Shown one piece after another: positions 15,302 through 24,339 of a stretch of 64,000 bases of DNA; within the stretch, counting starts at the first letter, position 1; every line of letters starts with the position of its first letter. The DNA comes from Balanoglossus misakiensis (lineage: Eukaryota; Hemichordata). The translations under genes were made by a program, and so were the position numbers. The notes beneath the pieces are model-generated. The model had not been told where the DNA came from. It did no database searches and was given only the letters and a program-made list of their open reading frames with translations. The stretch lies in contig CM082584.2 in the NCBI GenBank assembly GCA_040954595.2, forward strand, positions 4,898,001 to 4,962,000. Direction: 5' to 3'.

Positions 15302-18300
15302 AACTCAATGTTGGGGAGGACCAATTTTACTTTTGCCACTCCACTCAAAGTAAGCATCGGTGGGGTGGGGTGGCAAGTAGTCTGCCCTGGTACACTAGAC
15401 AAACCAGCTAATAAACGAAATGTGGCAAACAATGGAGGGGTAGGTGTGGGAGGGGGTGTCCCCCTCCCACATAAGAAAATTTTGTAAAATAAAGGGCGCG
15501 AAACTGCAATTTTGTGGACTCAAAACCAAAAGTTCGGTGGCAAAAGTATGTGACTCCCCCCTAAACGTTTTTTTAAAAAAAGATGACCCCCCTTTTCATC
15601 TTCAAAATTTAAGTTACCCCCCCCCCCTGGATTTTGCCGCCCCCCCCCCCCCAGCCGTAAAAACTGAACGGTCCCTTAGGAAGAGTCGCAGATCAGCGAC
15701 GCACGATAGCTTCTGATGCATACGAAGACCCGTCAGCTGACACGCAAATACAGTCAAAATATAAAATTCAACATTGAAAACGGAACCGCGAGATGCCTCG
15801 TGTTTCTCTCCTGTCACCTCGTCTGAGAATAGTCTGGTTCCCTGCCCCGATCCCACCGCTGGCTGCGCTACGCTAAATAGGGAAAGGGACATGGGAAAGG
15901 GGTCTGTACGGCGAGTATTACAAAACACGAGTATCTGACAAAACTCTTTCTACCAATAGTCACTTAGCCAGCGCAATTCATACATGCTGTACGCTACATA
16001 CCACCATGATACCACAATCGCGTGTAAACTATGTGTACACTCCATGGTGTACACAACTGTTTGTGTTTACACGGCGATTTTTGTTCGGCGATCGCGCCTA
16101 TAGACATACATGTATAAAACGAGAGAAATTAGGGACCGTTCAGTTTTTACGGTCGGGGGGCGGCAAGTTTGTGTCATCGGTTTTCAAAATCAGGCCGACC
16201 CCCCCCCCCCCTTCACCCAGGAGCAAAAAATGATGAACCCCCCCCCCCTCGACAGACCCAAAAATATGATGACCCCCCCCCCCCCACGCCGAAAAACATT
16301 CGCCGTCCTGATCCTATGTACACTGTAGGCAATAAAGGGAGGCTCCTCACACCTCAATTATACATTTCTTAAAGTATAATTGAAGTATACAATAGTATAT
16401 CGTTGCAATAAAGAAATCTATGAACAAATTAAAATGACAAGTCAATACAATAGTTGCTAGAATCAGTAAAACAAGAAAAGTGGCGGGGTGGGCGTGGGAG
16501 GGGGTGTCCCCCTCCCACATAAGAAAATTTTGTAAAATACGGTGCTCAAAGTTGCATTTTAATGAACTCAAAAGCAAAGAAACTCAATGTTAGGGAGGAC
16601 AAATTTTAATTTGGCCACTCCACTCAAAGTAAGCATCGGGGGTTGGGTGGCAAGAAGTCTGCCCTGGAACACTAGACAAACCAGCGAATAAATGCAATGT
16701 GGCGAAGAATGGAGGGGGTGGGTGTGGGAGGGGGTGTCCCCCTGCCACATAAGAAGTTTTTCGTAAAATATGTAGCGCAAAGTTGCATTTTAATGAACTC
16801 AAAAGCAAATTATCTCAATGTTTGGGAGGATCAATTTTACTTTTTGCCACTCCACTCAAAATTAGAAGATTTGGCGTCATCTTCGTCATGCCATCATTTA
16901 TAAAACTTCTAGTAAATAGCTAACAGTTATGCGAAATGGTTTAGGCTGCATTCACAAACACCTCTGGAGGGGGGGCGGGAGAATTGAGGGGGGGTTTGAA
17001 AAAATTGAGGGTATGTAAGGGGGGATTCGAAAACATTTAAGGACTGAAAGGGGGGACTTGAAAACTTTGCCGACTAAATATTTATTTTGAGTCCACAAAA
17101 ATGCAGTTTCGCGCCCTATATTTTACAAAATTGTCTAATGTGGGAAACACCCACCCCCCATTCATCAACACCCTTCAATAATTGACTGGTTTATCTAGTG
17201 TCCCAGGTCAGGGGACTTGCCCCCACCCCATGATAACTTTGAGCGGTGACGGTTAAATTTGTCCTCCCCAACATACCGGTAGTTGAGTTAATTTGCTTTT
17301 GCCGGGTTCATTAAAATGCAGCTTTGAGCTCTGTATTTTATAAAATTTTCTTACGTGGGAGGGGGACACCCCTCCCAAACCCACCCCCTTCAATTCTCGG
17401 TTTACAATGTCTCCCAACACAAATACAAATACATGTACTTAAAAAATTACAAACAATGTTCAGTTTTAATACCTACTGATGAGGGGAAACATCAGTTTCA
17501 AATTCTTTTCATGGGAGCGCTGTTTTTCTTTTTTACAAGATAGATAGGTGATGTGTTTTGCTCTGTGAAAGAAAATGGGGTGGGGATTTCAAAATTTTGG
17601 CAGCTCGGAAGGGGGGATTTGAAAATATTTCGGGTTGTGTACGGGGGGCATGTGAAAATTAGCGGTAAAAAAATTTAATTCTCCTGCCCCCCCCCCCTCC
17701 AGAGGTGTTTGTGAATGCAGCCTTAAACGATTATTCTCCTTTATGTATTTACTTTGTTAAATATTATCATCGGTGGGGTTGGGGTGGCAAGCACTGTGCC
17801 TTGGTACACTAGACAAACCAGCGAATAAATGCAATGTGGCGAAGATTGGAGGGGGTGGGTGTGGTAGGGGGAGTCCCCCTTCCTACATTAGAATATTTTG
17901 TAAAATAAAGGGCGCGAAACTGAACGGTCCCTTAGTAGGAAACGATGCCACTTGTGCCAGTGCACTGCCGAGTTCAGAAGATGTTTCACTCACTCATGGG
18001 CAAAATTTAATCAATAAATCGCCATCGATACCACCCGTCACATGTCAAAATTCATACCTGCTGCCCATTTGTAGCGATCTTCTGTGTCTTTTGGGGCGTT
18101 TTCTGAGGGGGGCTACGCTACGCGTTATGTGTATTTGTGGGATACACCGTGACTGATAATTTTACGCAATTAATGCAATTAACCGTGTTTTTTAACTATA
18201 TACGGCAATTCTGTGATTTTGAAAATTAATTTCATCTGTGTGTTTTGACAGGCGAAGTATTGCGTTGGGAATTACTTTCCGCAAATGGGTAGGGTTACAA

Positions 18301-21300
18301 GCAGTAATTGGTCATTTTTGTCAGATACACGTGTTTTGTCAGATACTCGCCGTACAGGGGTCCCTTTCCTTTTAGCGTAGCCCAGCCAGCGGTGGGATTG
18401 GGGCAGGGGACCAGACTAGTAAATAAATTGTCTCCAACTCGCGTTGGGCTTCGAGCGAAGTTTTGTACCGCAGATCTGTCGTACACACGCCACCAGACTC
18501 ACCGGGTAACAAGGTTTTAAATAGTGTTAACTATAGCCGTGGTCTTTTTGTGAATAGGTAGAAAATCTCCCAACCGAAAGCGTTGGAACGTCTGCATTTT
18601 TAGACTTACAGATATAGGCCTATCTTCACGATACACTCACTTCTTTGAAAAATAATGTCTGTAGCGCTAAATTATGAATCTGAAGAATCAGGAATAATTG
18701 TACAGAAAATCCACCCACATAAACATTTCCTAATACATTTAATTTTAGTGACTCTTCAAGAAACATCTGCATAAACATTAACAAAACTTTACCAGTAGCA
18801 AAAGTAAAATCTCATAAATCCATGGCTCCAAATATAGAAGTTGACGATCAAGGCCAGTAATTCCATACTAGAAATATGTGTTTTCTTACCTCACTGGCTT
18901 TCACTCCCTTAATAGCCTTCTTCGTTGCTCGCTTACTCCCAGATCTATCTAGTTTTATTCGCAAACGTGTCGTCAAACTTTCCACCACGTCAAACAAGAT
19001 GTTCAATGCATCGGAGGCCAACATCTCAACACAGTTGCCGTTGTAGAATCCTTCCCACCGCGGGATTGAAAAAAGTAGCGCAATTTCTGCGTCCCACCTT
19101 CGGGTGTCTGTGTACGTTTTTTCCATTCGTATTATACCATCATAATAATGAATGCCACCTGAAATGTTTCAAAGAAAACGACTGGTGAAAGCGTTTAAAA
19201 ACCTTTGCTGCGACGACAAATGGCCTTTGCTAATGATCAATGAATAATTATGTATAACAAATGCAAAAATCAAGTGTCATTGCTGACCAGAAACCATCCT
19301 GATTTATCAGTTTGTTCTGGTCGTTTTTCGTCATGCAATCCGCGTTCCGGAACTACTATTTGAGAGATTAAACAAACAAAATGGCGTCCGCTCACCACCA
19401 ACCTTATACTATCTCCAACTCGTACGGCCGAAATCAACTAAGTGGATTGGTTTTAAAAATATGAAAAGCGGGGTTAAATTTAACGAGAACTGTTTAAACA
19501 CGCACATGCACAGCTCTCTGACATATTATTATCACACGGCTGCTTGCACGATGTCCCAGAATTTGCAATGCCCCACAATCACAATCTTCTTTTTTCCAAT
19601 AGGTCTTACGTACATGTATCCAAAGGTGCATAATGCAACACATCGCTATCAAATTCAGTTTTGCTTACCTTGCCGTGATCTTGGTTTCAGCCATCTGTAT
19701 AGCATACTTTTCTTTCGGTTTTTGTTACAGTATATGTATTCAAATCTCTGTTCTTCGCCTTCGTTCTTGGGTACAAAACAGTACTTATATCGCAAAAGCA
19801 CAGCAGGATCAAGCGTGCCGATCTCACACTCGCCCTCCATATGGACAATATCTTCATTACCTGGTACTCTGCAGTGGAGAAACACACCTACTACTAGTGA
19901 CAAAATCAAGGCGTATATTATCACATATACACCACTAGCCCAAACATGAGGTAAAATCAATATGCCATTATATCTTGCCCCATGTTTTAGACTTGATAAA
20001 TATTTAAATTCACTCCTGATGATTGTTATTACGAAGAGTTATCTTTCGTTGCCACAAAATAATATAAATTAATATTAGTAACAGATAATCAGGGAGAATA
20101 TGCAATGTTCCATATACTGTGGCTTTTTGTGGTGGTTTTCGAGTTATCATTGAAGCAGATTTTTCGACAGACATCTGACAGATGGATGTGTATTATAGAT
20201 AGACGTAATACGATGAATGTGGCATTGAATGCACGGTCTTATATTTGTTGCGCTACTTCATGGGTTAAAATATCTTACGTTTTCCGTTTCATTGAAACCA
20301 TCCTGTAAAGGTTTTCATCGGGGTCTTCATATTCCGTTTTTCTCCCATCTCCCTTTTCTTCTTTCCATATGTAGGCAACCACTTCTGTTGTGTCAAAATC
20401 TGGAATAAATACATCTTTGCAGAACAAGATGTGCAGATGCACCACACAACCATTGGAAAACTGCAGCTCTGGCGACGATCTAGCGGAAAACAAAAACATC
20501 AGTAAATATACACGAATTATTATTGAACACTGCTTTTTGAGAATAGAGGATACGAGTCAGACAGCGCCGTTAAGATCAAATGTTCCGGGCGAAAAAAAAG
20601 ACCAAACAGGCATGCTGCCGTAGGATACTAATTTTTTTTTATAAAACATGGTCCTCAAGAATTGGCTCTCGAAAAGTATGTAGTCTTGGATCTGCCTGAG
20701 TAGAGGTAGCACAGCGCTGTAATTATAATAAGATACGGTGCTTACACAAGTTAAGAGGTGGCATGACTTTAGCTCGCAAAAAAACGCTGTATGGAGCCAT
20801 AAACTTTCATCTTGTATGCTTCTTATCTCTGACCTTTATGAATTTGTTCAAATCAAGAACCGGGTAGTTTAACGTCCTTTCGTTCAAAATCTGAATTTTG
20901 GTAATATGCTATTTCAAGCTTTGTAACACTGTCACACTACATTTGTCCAGTGACGGAAACAAACAAACACACACGCGCGCGCGCACACATTGAAACATCG
21001 TCTACGACATTCCCCATGGTCATGCATTACATGATGCCCAATGTTGGCTTCATTAAAGCGCGTAGATCGTCTCACACGCATGTTCCAACTGTAGCCGCTG
21101 GTTTCAGACGTTTAGTGAACAGTCAATCCCATAAGGCAGTGCTCACACAAGATTGCGGCGACCATAATCTGTGTCGGAGATCGGGAAAAGACACTAGCTT
21201 GGGTGAAAAGGAGGGACAAATCCAGAATCTACTTATACGGTGCGCATGAAATATGGAAGGAAGCGAAGGCAGTCCACTATTTGAATGCATCAAACGGAAA

Positions 21301-23301
21301 ATTTGCTGGGAAGTTACGCGCATGCGCTTGAGACGAGCTACCCGCTTTAAACACAGGGGGCCGCAAACATGAAAGTTAATATGTAACAGGTTTGACCTGA
21401 GTGCGAGCGCAGCAAGCTAGCGTGTATATATTGTCAACACTCCACTTTGCACATGCATGCTTCATCAACTTTCTCTTGGTCAACTGAAGGCTTTGCAATA
21501 CTTTGCCAAAGACGTTCCATTCTCTGATAGCTTCAGATTATCTATTTATCGATGGGTTTCATTCTCACAAGGTCATTGTGGTAGTCTTGCTGTGGTTAAA
21601 CGTTTAGGCTCAAAAAGAATAAATGTTGGTGGTGGCCCCTTACGTTACAGGCGTAAAGTAATTTCGAAGTCTCGCGTGATTTCGCGTGATTACGATTTCG
21701 CGTGATTCAATATGGCGCCGACCGTCGGGCTCTCGAAAACGGCCCAGAAAGTGCCCAGAAACGCTACTAAATTTCATTTTCCAACTTAATTTTCCACCGT
21801 CTTTGATGGTCTTGTGGTCGGTGTACATTTCTGAGTAGGATTTGCGATGAATAACGACATCGGTTTTACGTTTTAAGGAAGAGATCAAAATTAATGGATG
21901 CCACCATAGATACAGGACGCATTTTTCGAACTCGTAGGTATATAGAGATATACATTCTATTTCCCATAATCCCTCATTCTCGTACACGCGCTATCTAAAG
22001 TGCTCGCTACGCGGCTCGCTATAAATGGCGAAGTACGTTCCGTTCTGCGTTTTCCCAACCTAACTTATCATTTGCTAATCCAGAATAAAAGCTATCAATT
22101 TCCCATTAATCACCTGCTAACGACTTAATCTGTGTGCCCCATCGACCGATTAAGTTGATGAAGTAAACATCGGTCAGCGAGTACTGGGTATAACAGAGTG
22201 AGAACTGACCGATGTTTACTTAATCCACTAAATCCGTGGATGGGGCACACAGATTAAGTCGTTAGCAGGTGCTTAATGGGAAATGCGATAGCTTTTATTC
22301 TGGATTAGCAACTGATAAGACAGGTGGAGGTAACACAGAAAAATTAGCAAGCACAAAGACTGTTCATCAAGTACTGTTTATTGGGGGGAAATGCAGAAAC
22401 TCCGCCATTTATAACTTTCATGTTTGCAGCCCCCCTGTGGCTTTAAATTACTGCCCATACACTTGAATAATGAAAACTAAGAAAAAAACATGTCATTATA
22501 GACTAACTTCCTGCATTCATACAAGTCTTACTTTTGTTGACTATGTTGAGCTTCTGGATTTTCTTCTCCACCACCTTTAGTTTTCGTTCTGGTAGACGTA
22601 TCCTGGAAAAGTATGCGAGAAGATATGATGTATGGCAATGATTCTGTCAAATGATCCGGCATTATTGATATTAATCCGTCGATGCAAACGCAAAGGTGTG
22701 ATTTTTTAAACGGCTGCAATCTGATCAAAATCAGCAATAGGGATATGCGGCGCCTTAATGTTCGCGTTCTGATTAGAGGAGACAGTGAAAATTTCCCACA
22801 GCATAATAAAACATACCAGATTGCTGCCGGAAGCACCATCGTCATTTTCATCTCTTGTGCCACGCAAAACTCCAACATCTGCAAAACCTTCGGTAAAACA
22901 ATTGAAAAGGTATTTATCGCTGGCTAAGTTGAATGTTTGTGAAATAAAGTTGAAGTCACTCTGAGGTGTAAATTGTGGACAATGCCAGTATGCATCAGAA
23001 CATGTTTATGATCAGATTATAATATTCATGTAGTCATTACAACTCTTCTAATGATCATGTGTCCCTGGTATATCGACACCTGATAAGTCAGACACGTACT
23101 ACTAAATTAGAGGCCATCTGTCGGTTGGTAATTAAGTTATATATACTTGCGCCAGTGTTCACGTATTGTATCTAAACCCGTACCAACTTCACGTTTTCTC
23201 TCCGCTCCTTCGTCTAATTGTTGTTCATGTTTGCCGTTTCTAGGTTGCTGGTCGCTCAACATTCCCGCTTTTGCAGCAAAATAATTGAAATATGCGGCCA
23301 T
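573..23301 (-). CDS. RNF213-like: RNF213-like giant E3 ubiquitin ligase, N-terminal part (gene-level model)
   Basis: RNF213 proteins are very large cytosolic E3 ligases with dynein-like AAA+ modules, a RING and an RZ finger; they ubiquitylate bacterial lipopolysaccharide and affect lipid droplets. Exons (high to low): 23301-23184, 22878-22817, 22602-22532, 20479-20279, 19868-19669, 19158-18890, 8455-8181, 7492-7253, 6492-6303, 6031-5955, 4858-4518, optional 4322-4273, 4088-3984, 3721-3602, 3176-2990, 2778-2440, 1881-1274, 726-573. All junctions are AG/GT and codon phases join throughout, except that 4858-4518 to 4088-3984 needs the optional exon. About 1,200 codons are present. Family assignment rests on remembered RNF213 patterns: an FEYIY-type strand segment early on, the ITGDF-like LLTGDFNSVVEIVKQ, and the CLKALSDSADLISW segment that precedes the AAA+ core. 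The AAA+, RING and RZ parts would lie beyond the left edge. One intron (8456-18889) is swollen by transposons. Confidence 0.75.
1274..1881 (-). CDS. RNF213-like exon 17 (largest, 608 nt)
   Basis: About 203 residues. ALEELGNQECLLDTVCDVQ leads to FLAKDVCAAVQSIPQHYIVE, then KLWTMVKDTLRKLVV, ending LLTGDFNSVVEIVKQ. The order and spacing match the RNF213 stalk just before the AAA+ core and are the strongest homology signal in this gene. Acceptor ATTTTAG, donor CAG|GTATTT. Confidence 0.75.
2440..2778 (-). CDS. RNF213-like exon 16
   Basis: Encodes KDVQECVENIISTIEKLVGL and RLTQRLQYALDICAHLNTK, strongly helical. Acceptor TTCATACAG, donor AAAG|GTTAGT. Phase 1 on both sides. Confidence 0.65.
2990..3176 (-). 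CDS. RNF213-like exon 15
   Basis: Encodes KLFSVWMSKHWPYQTSDGAL and a basic RLRKLLQRKLWPKCL segment. Acceptor ATCCTGTAG, donor ATAG|GTGGGT. Phase 0 in, phase 1 out. Confidence 0.65.
3602..3721 (-). CDS. RNF213-like exon 14 (40 codons)
   Basis: Exactly 120 nt, open in the joined frame (ALHRMYISLEYVELNNAVHK). Acceptor ATTTCTTTTCAG, donor GAG|GTTAGT. Confidence 0.65.
3984..4088 (-). CDS. RNF213-like exon 13
   Basis: Encodes IWSQMCDIKYTGSGSDQFW and WMEKTLVPLQSRLQ. Acceptor TATCCCATGCAG, donor CAG|GTACTT. Phase 0 on both sides. Confidence 0.6.
4273..4322 (-). CDS. Candidate 50-nt exon bridging RNF213-like exons 11 and 13
   Basis: Exon 11 leaves in phase 1 and the 4088-3984 exon enters in phase 0, so a piece of length 3n+2 is required. 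A 50-nt open segment reading QIVNTCSLENSDTPIE, with donor GAG|GTGATT and acceptor TTAAG, fits. The acceptor lacks a good pyrimidine tract. A different donor in exon 11 is the main alternative. Confidence 0.3.
4518..4858 (-). CDS. RNF213-like exon 11
   Basis: Encodes about 113 residues: SYAMMKILAQYMHDLAYALD and TDVGRLGFMLAYILRSTLA, long helices. Acceptor TCGTCACACAG. The donor is uncertain: A|GTAGTG at 4517 is used here. The nearby alternatives are T|GTACTA, which would restore phase 0, and G|GTATTA. Confidence 0.6.
4936..5465. repeat. Tandem duplication, 2 x 265 bp, in an RNF213-like intron
   Basis: The block starting near cactaacgaatcggtacgg recurs 265 bp later almost without change (4936-5200 and 5201-5465). 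Each copy contains an AAGATGGCGGCTCACTGAG segment. The near identity implies a recent event or an assembly artefact. Confidence 0.85.
5487..5613. mobile_element. Foldback element with perfect 30-bp inverted repeats
   Basis: Positions 5487-5516 and 5584-5613 are exact reverse complements. The 67-bp interior is GC-rich and itself partly self-complementary (ttagcgc / gcgctaa). It lies in the intron between RNF213-like exons 10 and 11. Confidence 0.8.
5955..6031 (-). CDS. RNF213-like exon 10 (77 nt)
   Basis: Encodes IDGYMQNAIERITLNSERNL. Acceptor ATGTTAACAG, donor GG|GTGAGTA. Phase 0 in, phase 2 out; fits both neighbours. Confidence 0.6.
6303..6492 (-). CDS. RNF213-like exon 9
   Basis: Encodes EFVDVVLELVPVNKVDDMLP and YAVCARLILGICNHELQK, helical repeats. 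Acceptor ATAACACAG, donor AAG|GTATTG, leaving in phase 0. Confidence 0.65.
7253..7492 (-). CDS. RNF213-like exon 8
   Basis: Encodes LENGNLQWIHCLPVKHVI and VRNQAWWGLEGLDKK. The W-x-x-CLP-x-xH arrangement recalls the RNF213 stalk. Acceptor TTCCCAACAG, donor GG|GTAAAG, phase 2 to phase 2. Confidence 0.7.
8181..8455 (-). CDS. RNF213-like exon 7
   Basis: Encodes about 92 residues, including GQALLKPLPIKVTIGNVISG and DDWKEMVQAI, typical of the helical RNF213 N-arm. Acceptor TTCTTGCAG, donor CAG|GTGAGA. It leaves in phase 2 and joins exon 8, skipping a lookalike exon at 7782-7873. Confidence 0.7.
10052..10209. repeat. LINE-flanking duplicated host sequence, 5' copy
   Basis: 158 bp, about 96% identical to 15302-15460 (I count roughly six differences). 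The two copies share variants (ctaataaacgaaatgtggc) not found in related repeats at 16580-16740, so they look like a target-site duplication, not two independent repeat units. Confidence 0.65.
10210..10858 (+). pseudogene. LINE ORF1 remnant (L1-type RNA-binding protein)
   Basis: A coiled-coil-like start (QTELKENNDIQRHMLNRLD) is interrupted by TAG at 10370. The frame then continues through LKEDNVRLERYTRSFNIRI, an RRM-type segment, and a basic C-terminal part (RHIIVRLHSRPQKFTILKKA) typical of L1 ORF1p nucleic-acid chaperones. The 5' part is lost at the insertion junction. Confidence 0.8.
11421..15114 (+). pseudogene. LINE ORF2: APE endonuclease and reverse transcriptase, frame-broken
   Basis: The endonuclease occupies about residues 1-240: IMSINVRGLRDYKKR, CLQETHS, CLYGPNND, VGDWNVV, SRIDYFLVS and RTDHSMISF carry the expected N, E, D and H residues. 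The RT region has NWRPITLLN, GFLKGR, DFEKAFDS, RQGDPLSPYLF and a YADD catalytic box at 13500-13511. A zinc-knuckle-like CTFCHLWTEDIIHLFFEC lies near the C-terminus. Three breaks disable it: a deletion at about 12980, a frameshift in the C-run at about 13447, and an indel at about 14246. Confidence 0.9.
15302..15460. repeat. LINE-flanking duplicated host sequence, 3' copy
   Basis: Starts directly after the A-tail and ends at the gagggggtgtc where the LINE body begins on the 5' side. From there the element A sequence resumes (cccctcccacataag), as expected if the original target were restored. Confidence 0.65.
15829..15943. repeat. Outer inverted repeat, left arm
   Basis: About 100 bp (agtctggttccctgccccga through gagtatctgacaaaact) is the imperfect reverse complement of 18313-18418. 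The two arms bracket element B. Confidence 0.7.
16132..17931. mobile_element. Non-autonomous DNA element B, 1.8 kb, TTA target duplication
   Basis: Begins GGGACCGTTCAGTTT after TTA (16129-16131) and ends with the complement AACTGAACGGTCCC before TTA (17932-17934). The 3-bp TTA duplication is like that of PIF/Harbinger-type elements. The interior has C-tracts and tandem G-rich subrepeats of about 230 bp (16490-16870). No transposase is seen. Element C is nested inside. Confidence 0.7.
16944..17722. mobile_element. Nested element C with ~31-bp terminal inverted repeats
   Basis: Starts GGCTGCATTCACAAACACCT and ends with its reverse complement, extended by G/C-tracts. It is flanked by TTA at 16941-16943 and 17723-17725. 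The interior carries an inverted copy of the G-rich repeat of elements A and B (17100-17400). Confidence 0.75.
18313..18418. repeat. Outer inverted repeat, right arm
   Basis: Imperfect reverse complement of 15829-15943. A gtcagatac(t/a)c motif occurs twice here. Confidence 0.7.
18890..19158 (-). CDS. RNF213-like exon 6
   Basis: Encodes GIHYYDGIIRMEKTYTDTRR and onward to a basic Lys/Arg-rich stretch (SGSKRATKKAIKGVKASE). Acceptor TTTCAG|G, donor GAG|GTAAGAA. The next exon lies about 10.4 kb away, beyond the transposon-filled intron. Confidence 0.65.
19669..19868 (-). CDS. RNF213-like exon 5
   Basis: Acceptor CTCCACTGCAG and donor AAG|GTAAGC. Encodes VLLRYKYCFVPKNEGEEQ followed by RFEYIYC, which resembles the YKY...YEFIY strands of RNF213 N-terminal regions. 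In-phase with exons 4 and 6. Confidence 0.7.
20279..20479 (-). CDS. RNF213-like exon 4
   Basis: Encodes about 67 residues including VVHLHILFCKDVFIPDF and VVAYIWKEEKGDG, a beta-rich pattern like the start of the RNF213 N-terminal beta-sandwich (CBM20-like) segment. Acceptor TTTTCCGCTAG, donor AC|GTAAGA. The AG between VVAYIW and the donor is not needed. Confidence 0.65.
22064..22319. mobile_element. 256-bp foldback (palindromic) element
   Basis: Arms 22064-22177 and 22205-22319 are reverse complements along nearly their whole length, with a 27-bp loop and a few mismatches around gaccgattaagttg. It lies in the RNF213-like intron between exons 3 and 4. No coding capacity. Confidence 0.85.
22532..22602 (-). 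CDS. RNF213-like exon 3 (71 nt)
   Basis: A polar linker (TRTKTKGGGEENPEAQHSQQ) between CTTTTCCAG and GTAAGAC. It leaves in phase 2 and joins the next exon across about 2 kb that contains a 256-bp foldback element. Confidence 0.5.
22817..22878 (-). CDS. RNF213-like exon 2 (62 nt)
   Basis: A short acidic, probably disordered segment (GTRDENDDGASGSNL) between TTTTGCAG and GTATGT. It enters in phase 1, completing GAT with the G of exon 1, and leaves in phase 0. The evidence is splice signals and phase, not homology. Confidence 0.5.
23184..23301 (-). CDS. RNF213-like exon 1, start codon
   Basis: ATG at 23301 opens MAAYFNYFAAKAGMLSDQ and runs to a G|GTACGG donor, ending in phase 1 with G. A pyrimidine-rich stretch ending in TAG lies directly upstream, so the ATG may sit at the start of an exon joined to a 5' UTR exon; unspliced, that TAG is an in-frame stop. 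The phase fits the next exon exactly. Confidence 0.6.
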
Positions 23302-23576
23302 CTAAGGCAAGAAAAAAAAATATGAAAGTGGAAAGAAACCTGATGACGGCGTTTCCAGTTAAATGTATTCTATGAGGAATGGGTTGGTGTTAAAAATATG
23401 GTGACGTCATAAAACGTAGCGCCCGTTAACATTTAGACCCTTCCCATGCATCCTTGTCGGCGAAATTTACCTTTCCCGGGAATTCTACCCTGAGGGGTCG
23501 AACTTCATAATTTAGACTGACATCTATGAGGATAACTAACATGAGTCCGTGAGTACGGTGTCGAAATAAAGCTTTA

Positions 23577-23844
23577 GGCCAAATAAAAAATATGTGCTGT
23601 TCCGATTACATGGTTTTCAAAAATTGGGTAGGTAGGTAGGTCGGGTAGGTAGGTAAGTAGGTAGAGAAATTGTTTTATTTTGCAACGTCACAGTTCTTGC
23701 GTGATTCTCGCAATGTTCATACATTTGGATAATTGACACCGTTATTTTTACTTCCGGTTTACGAAGCTCTGAAAAGTTTAGGGTCGGCGGGCTAAAATTA
23801 GGGTAGGTCGGGTAATCAGAACAGCACATATTTTTTATTTGGCC
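23577..23844. mobile_element. 268-bp MITE with TTA target duplication
   Basis: Terminal inverted repeats of about 33 bp beginning GGCCAAATAAAAAATATGTG, flanked by TTA at 23574-23576 and 23845-23847. The interior contains a ggtaggtaggt run. It lies about 275 bp upstream of the RNF213-like start codon. Confidence 0.8.
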
Positions 23845-24055
23845 TTAGGGAGGGTGGTAAGAAGCCAAACCATAATGTATTGTGCCAGGAAGTATTCATT
23901 AATTAGGTTCCGTAGCATAACTGTTTGAGTTCAGAGGTAAAATGAAAAAATGAACACGATTGGAACTATTTTGGGGTAATTGCATGGTAATAAACTCTGT
24001 TAAACTCTCATCGCAGTACATGTAGCCTACACACATATTTACAACATATTTATTA

Positions 24056-24185
24056 TTTTGTTTTGTTTTGTTTTGTTTTGTTTTGTTTTGTTTTGTTTTG
24101 TTTTGTTTTGTTTTGTTTTGTTTTGTTTTGTTTTGTTTTGTTTTGTTTTGTTTTGTTTTGTTTTGTTTTGTTTTGTTTTGTTTTG
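24056..24185. repeat. (TTTTG)26 microsatellite
   Basis: 26 perfect pentanucleotide units. The long open frames across it are low-complexity artefacts. Confidence 0.95.
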
Positions 24186-24339
24186 TGACAGAAATACGGC
24201 ATTCTACCCAAGTACAACGAATACTAATAGTTTTGCACGCATTTTATCGGTATGCAATTATCTTATCGGTATCCAATTATCCCCAATCGTGTTAATGGAT
24301 GCAGCTACGATTATAAGCTGTATACGCTGCCTTACAGCT

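Larger units (their letters stand above)
9737..15675. mobile_element. Left-truncated non-autonomous DNA element A, split by a LINE
   Basis: From the C-tract and cgaaaacattcgccgtcc at about 9737, the sequence matches the interior of element B (16277 onward). The right end reads tgaacggtccc and is followed by TTA at 15676-15678, the mirror image of element B's left end. No matching left terminus was found before 9737. The LINE at 10210-15301 sits inside it. Confidence 0.5.
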
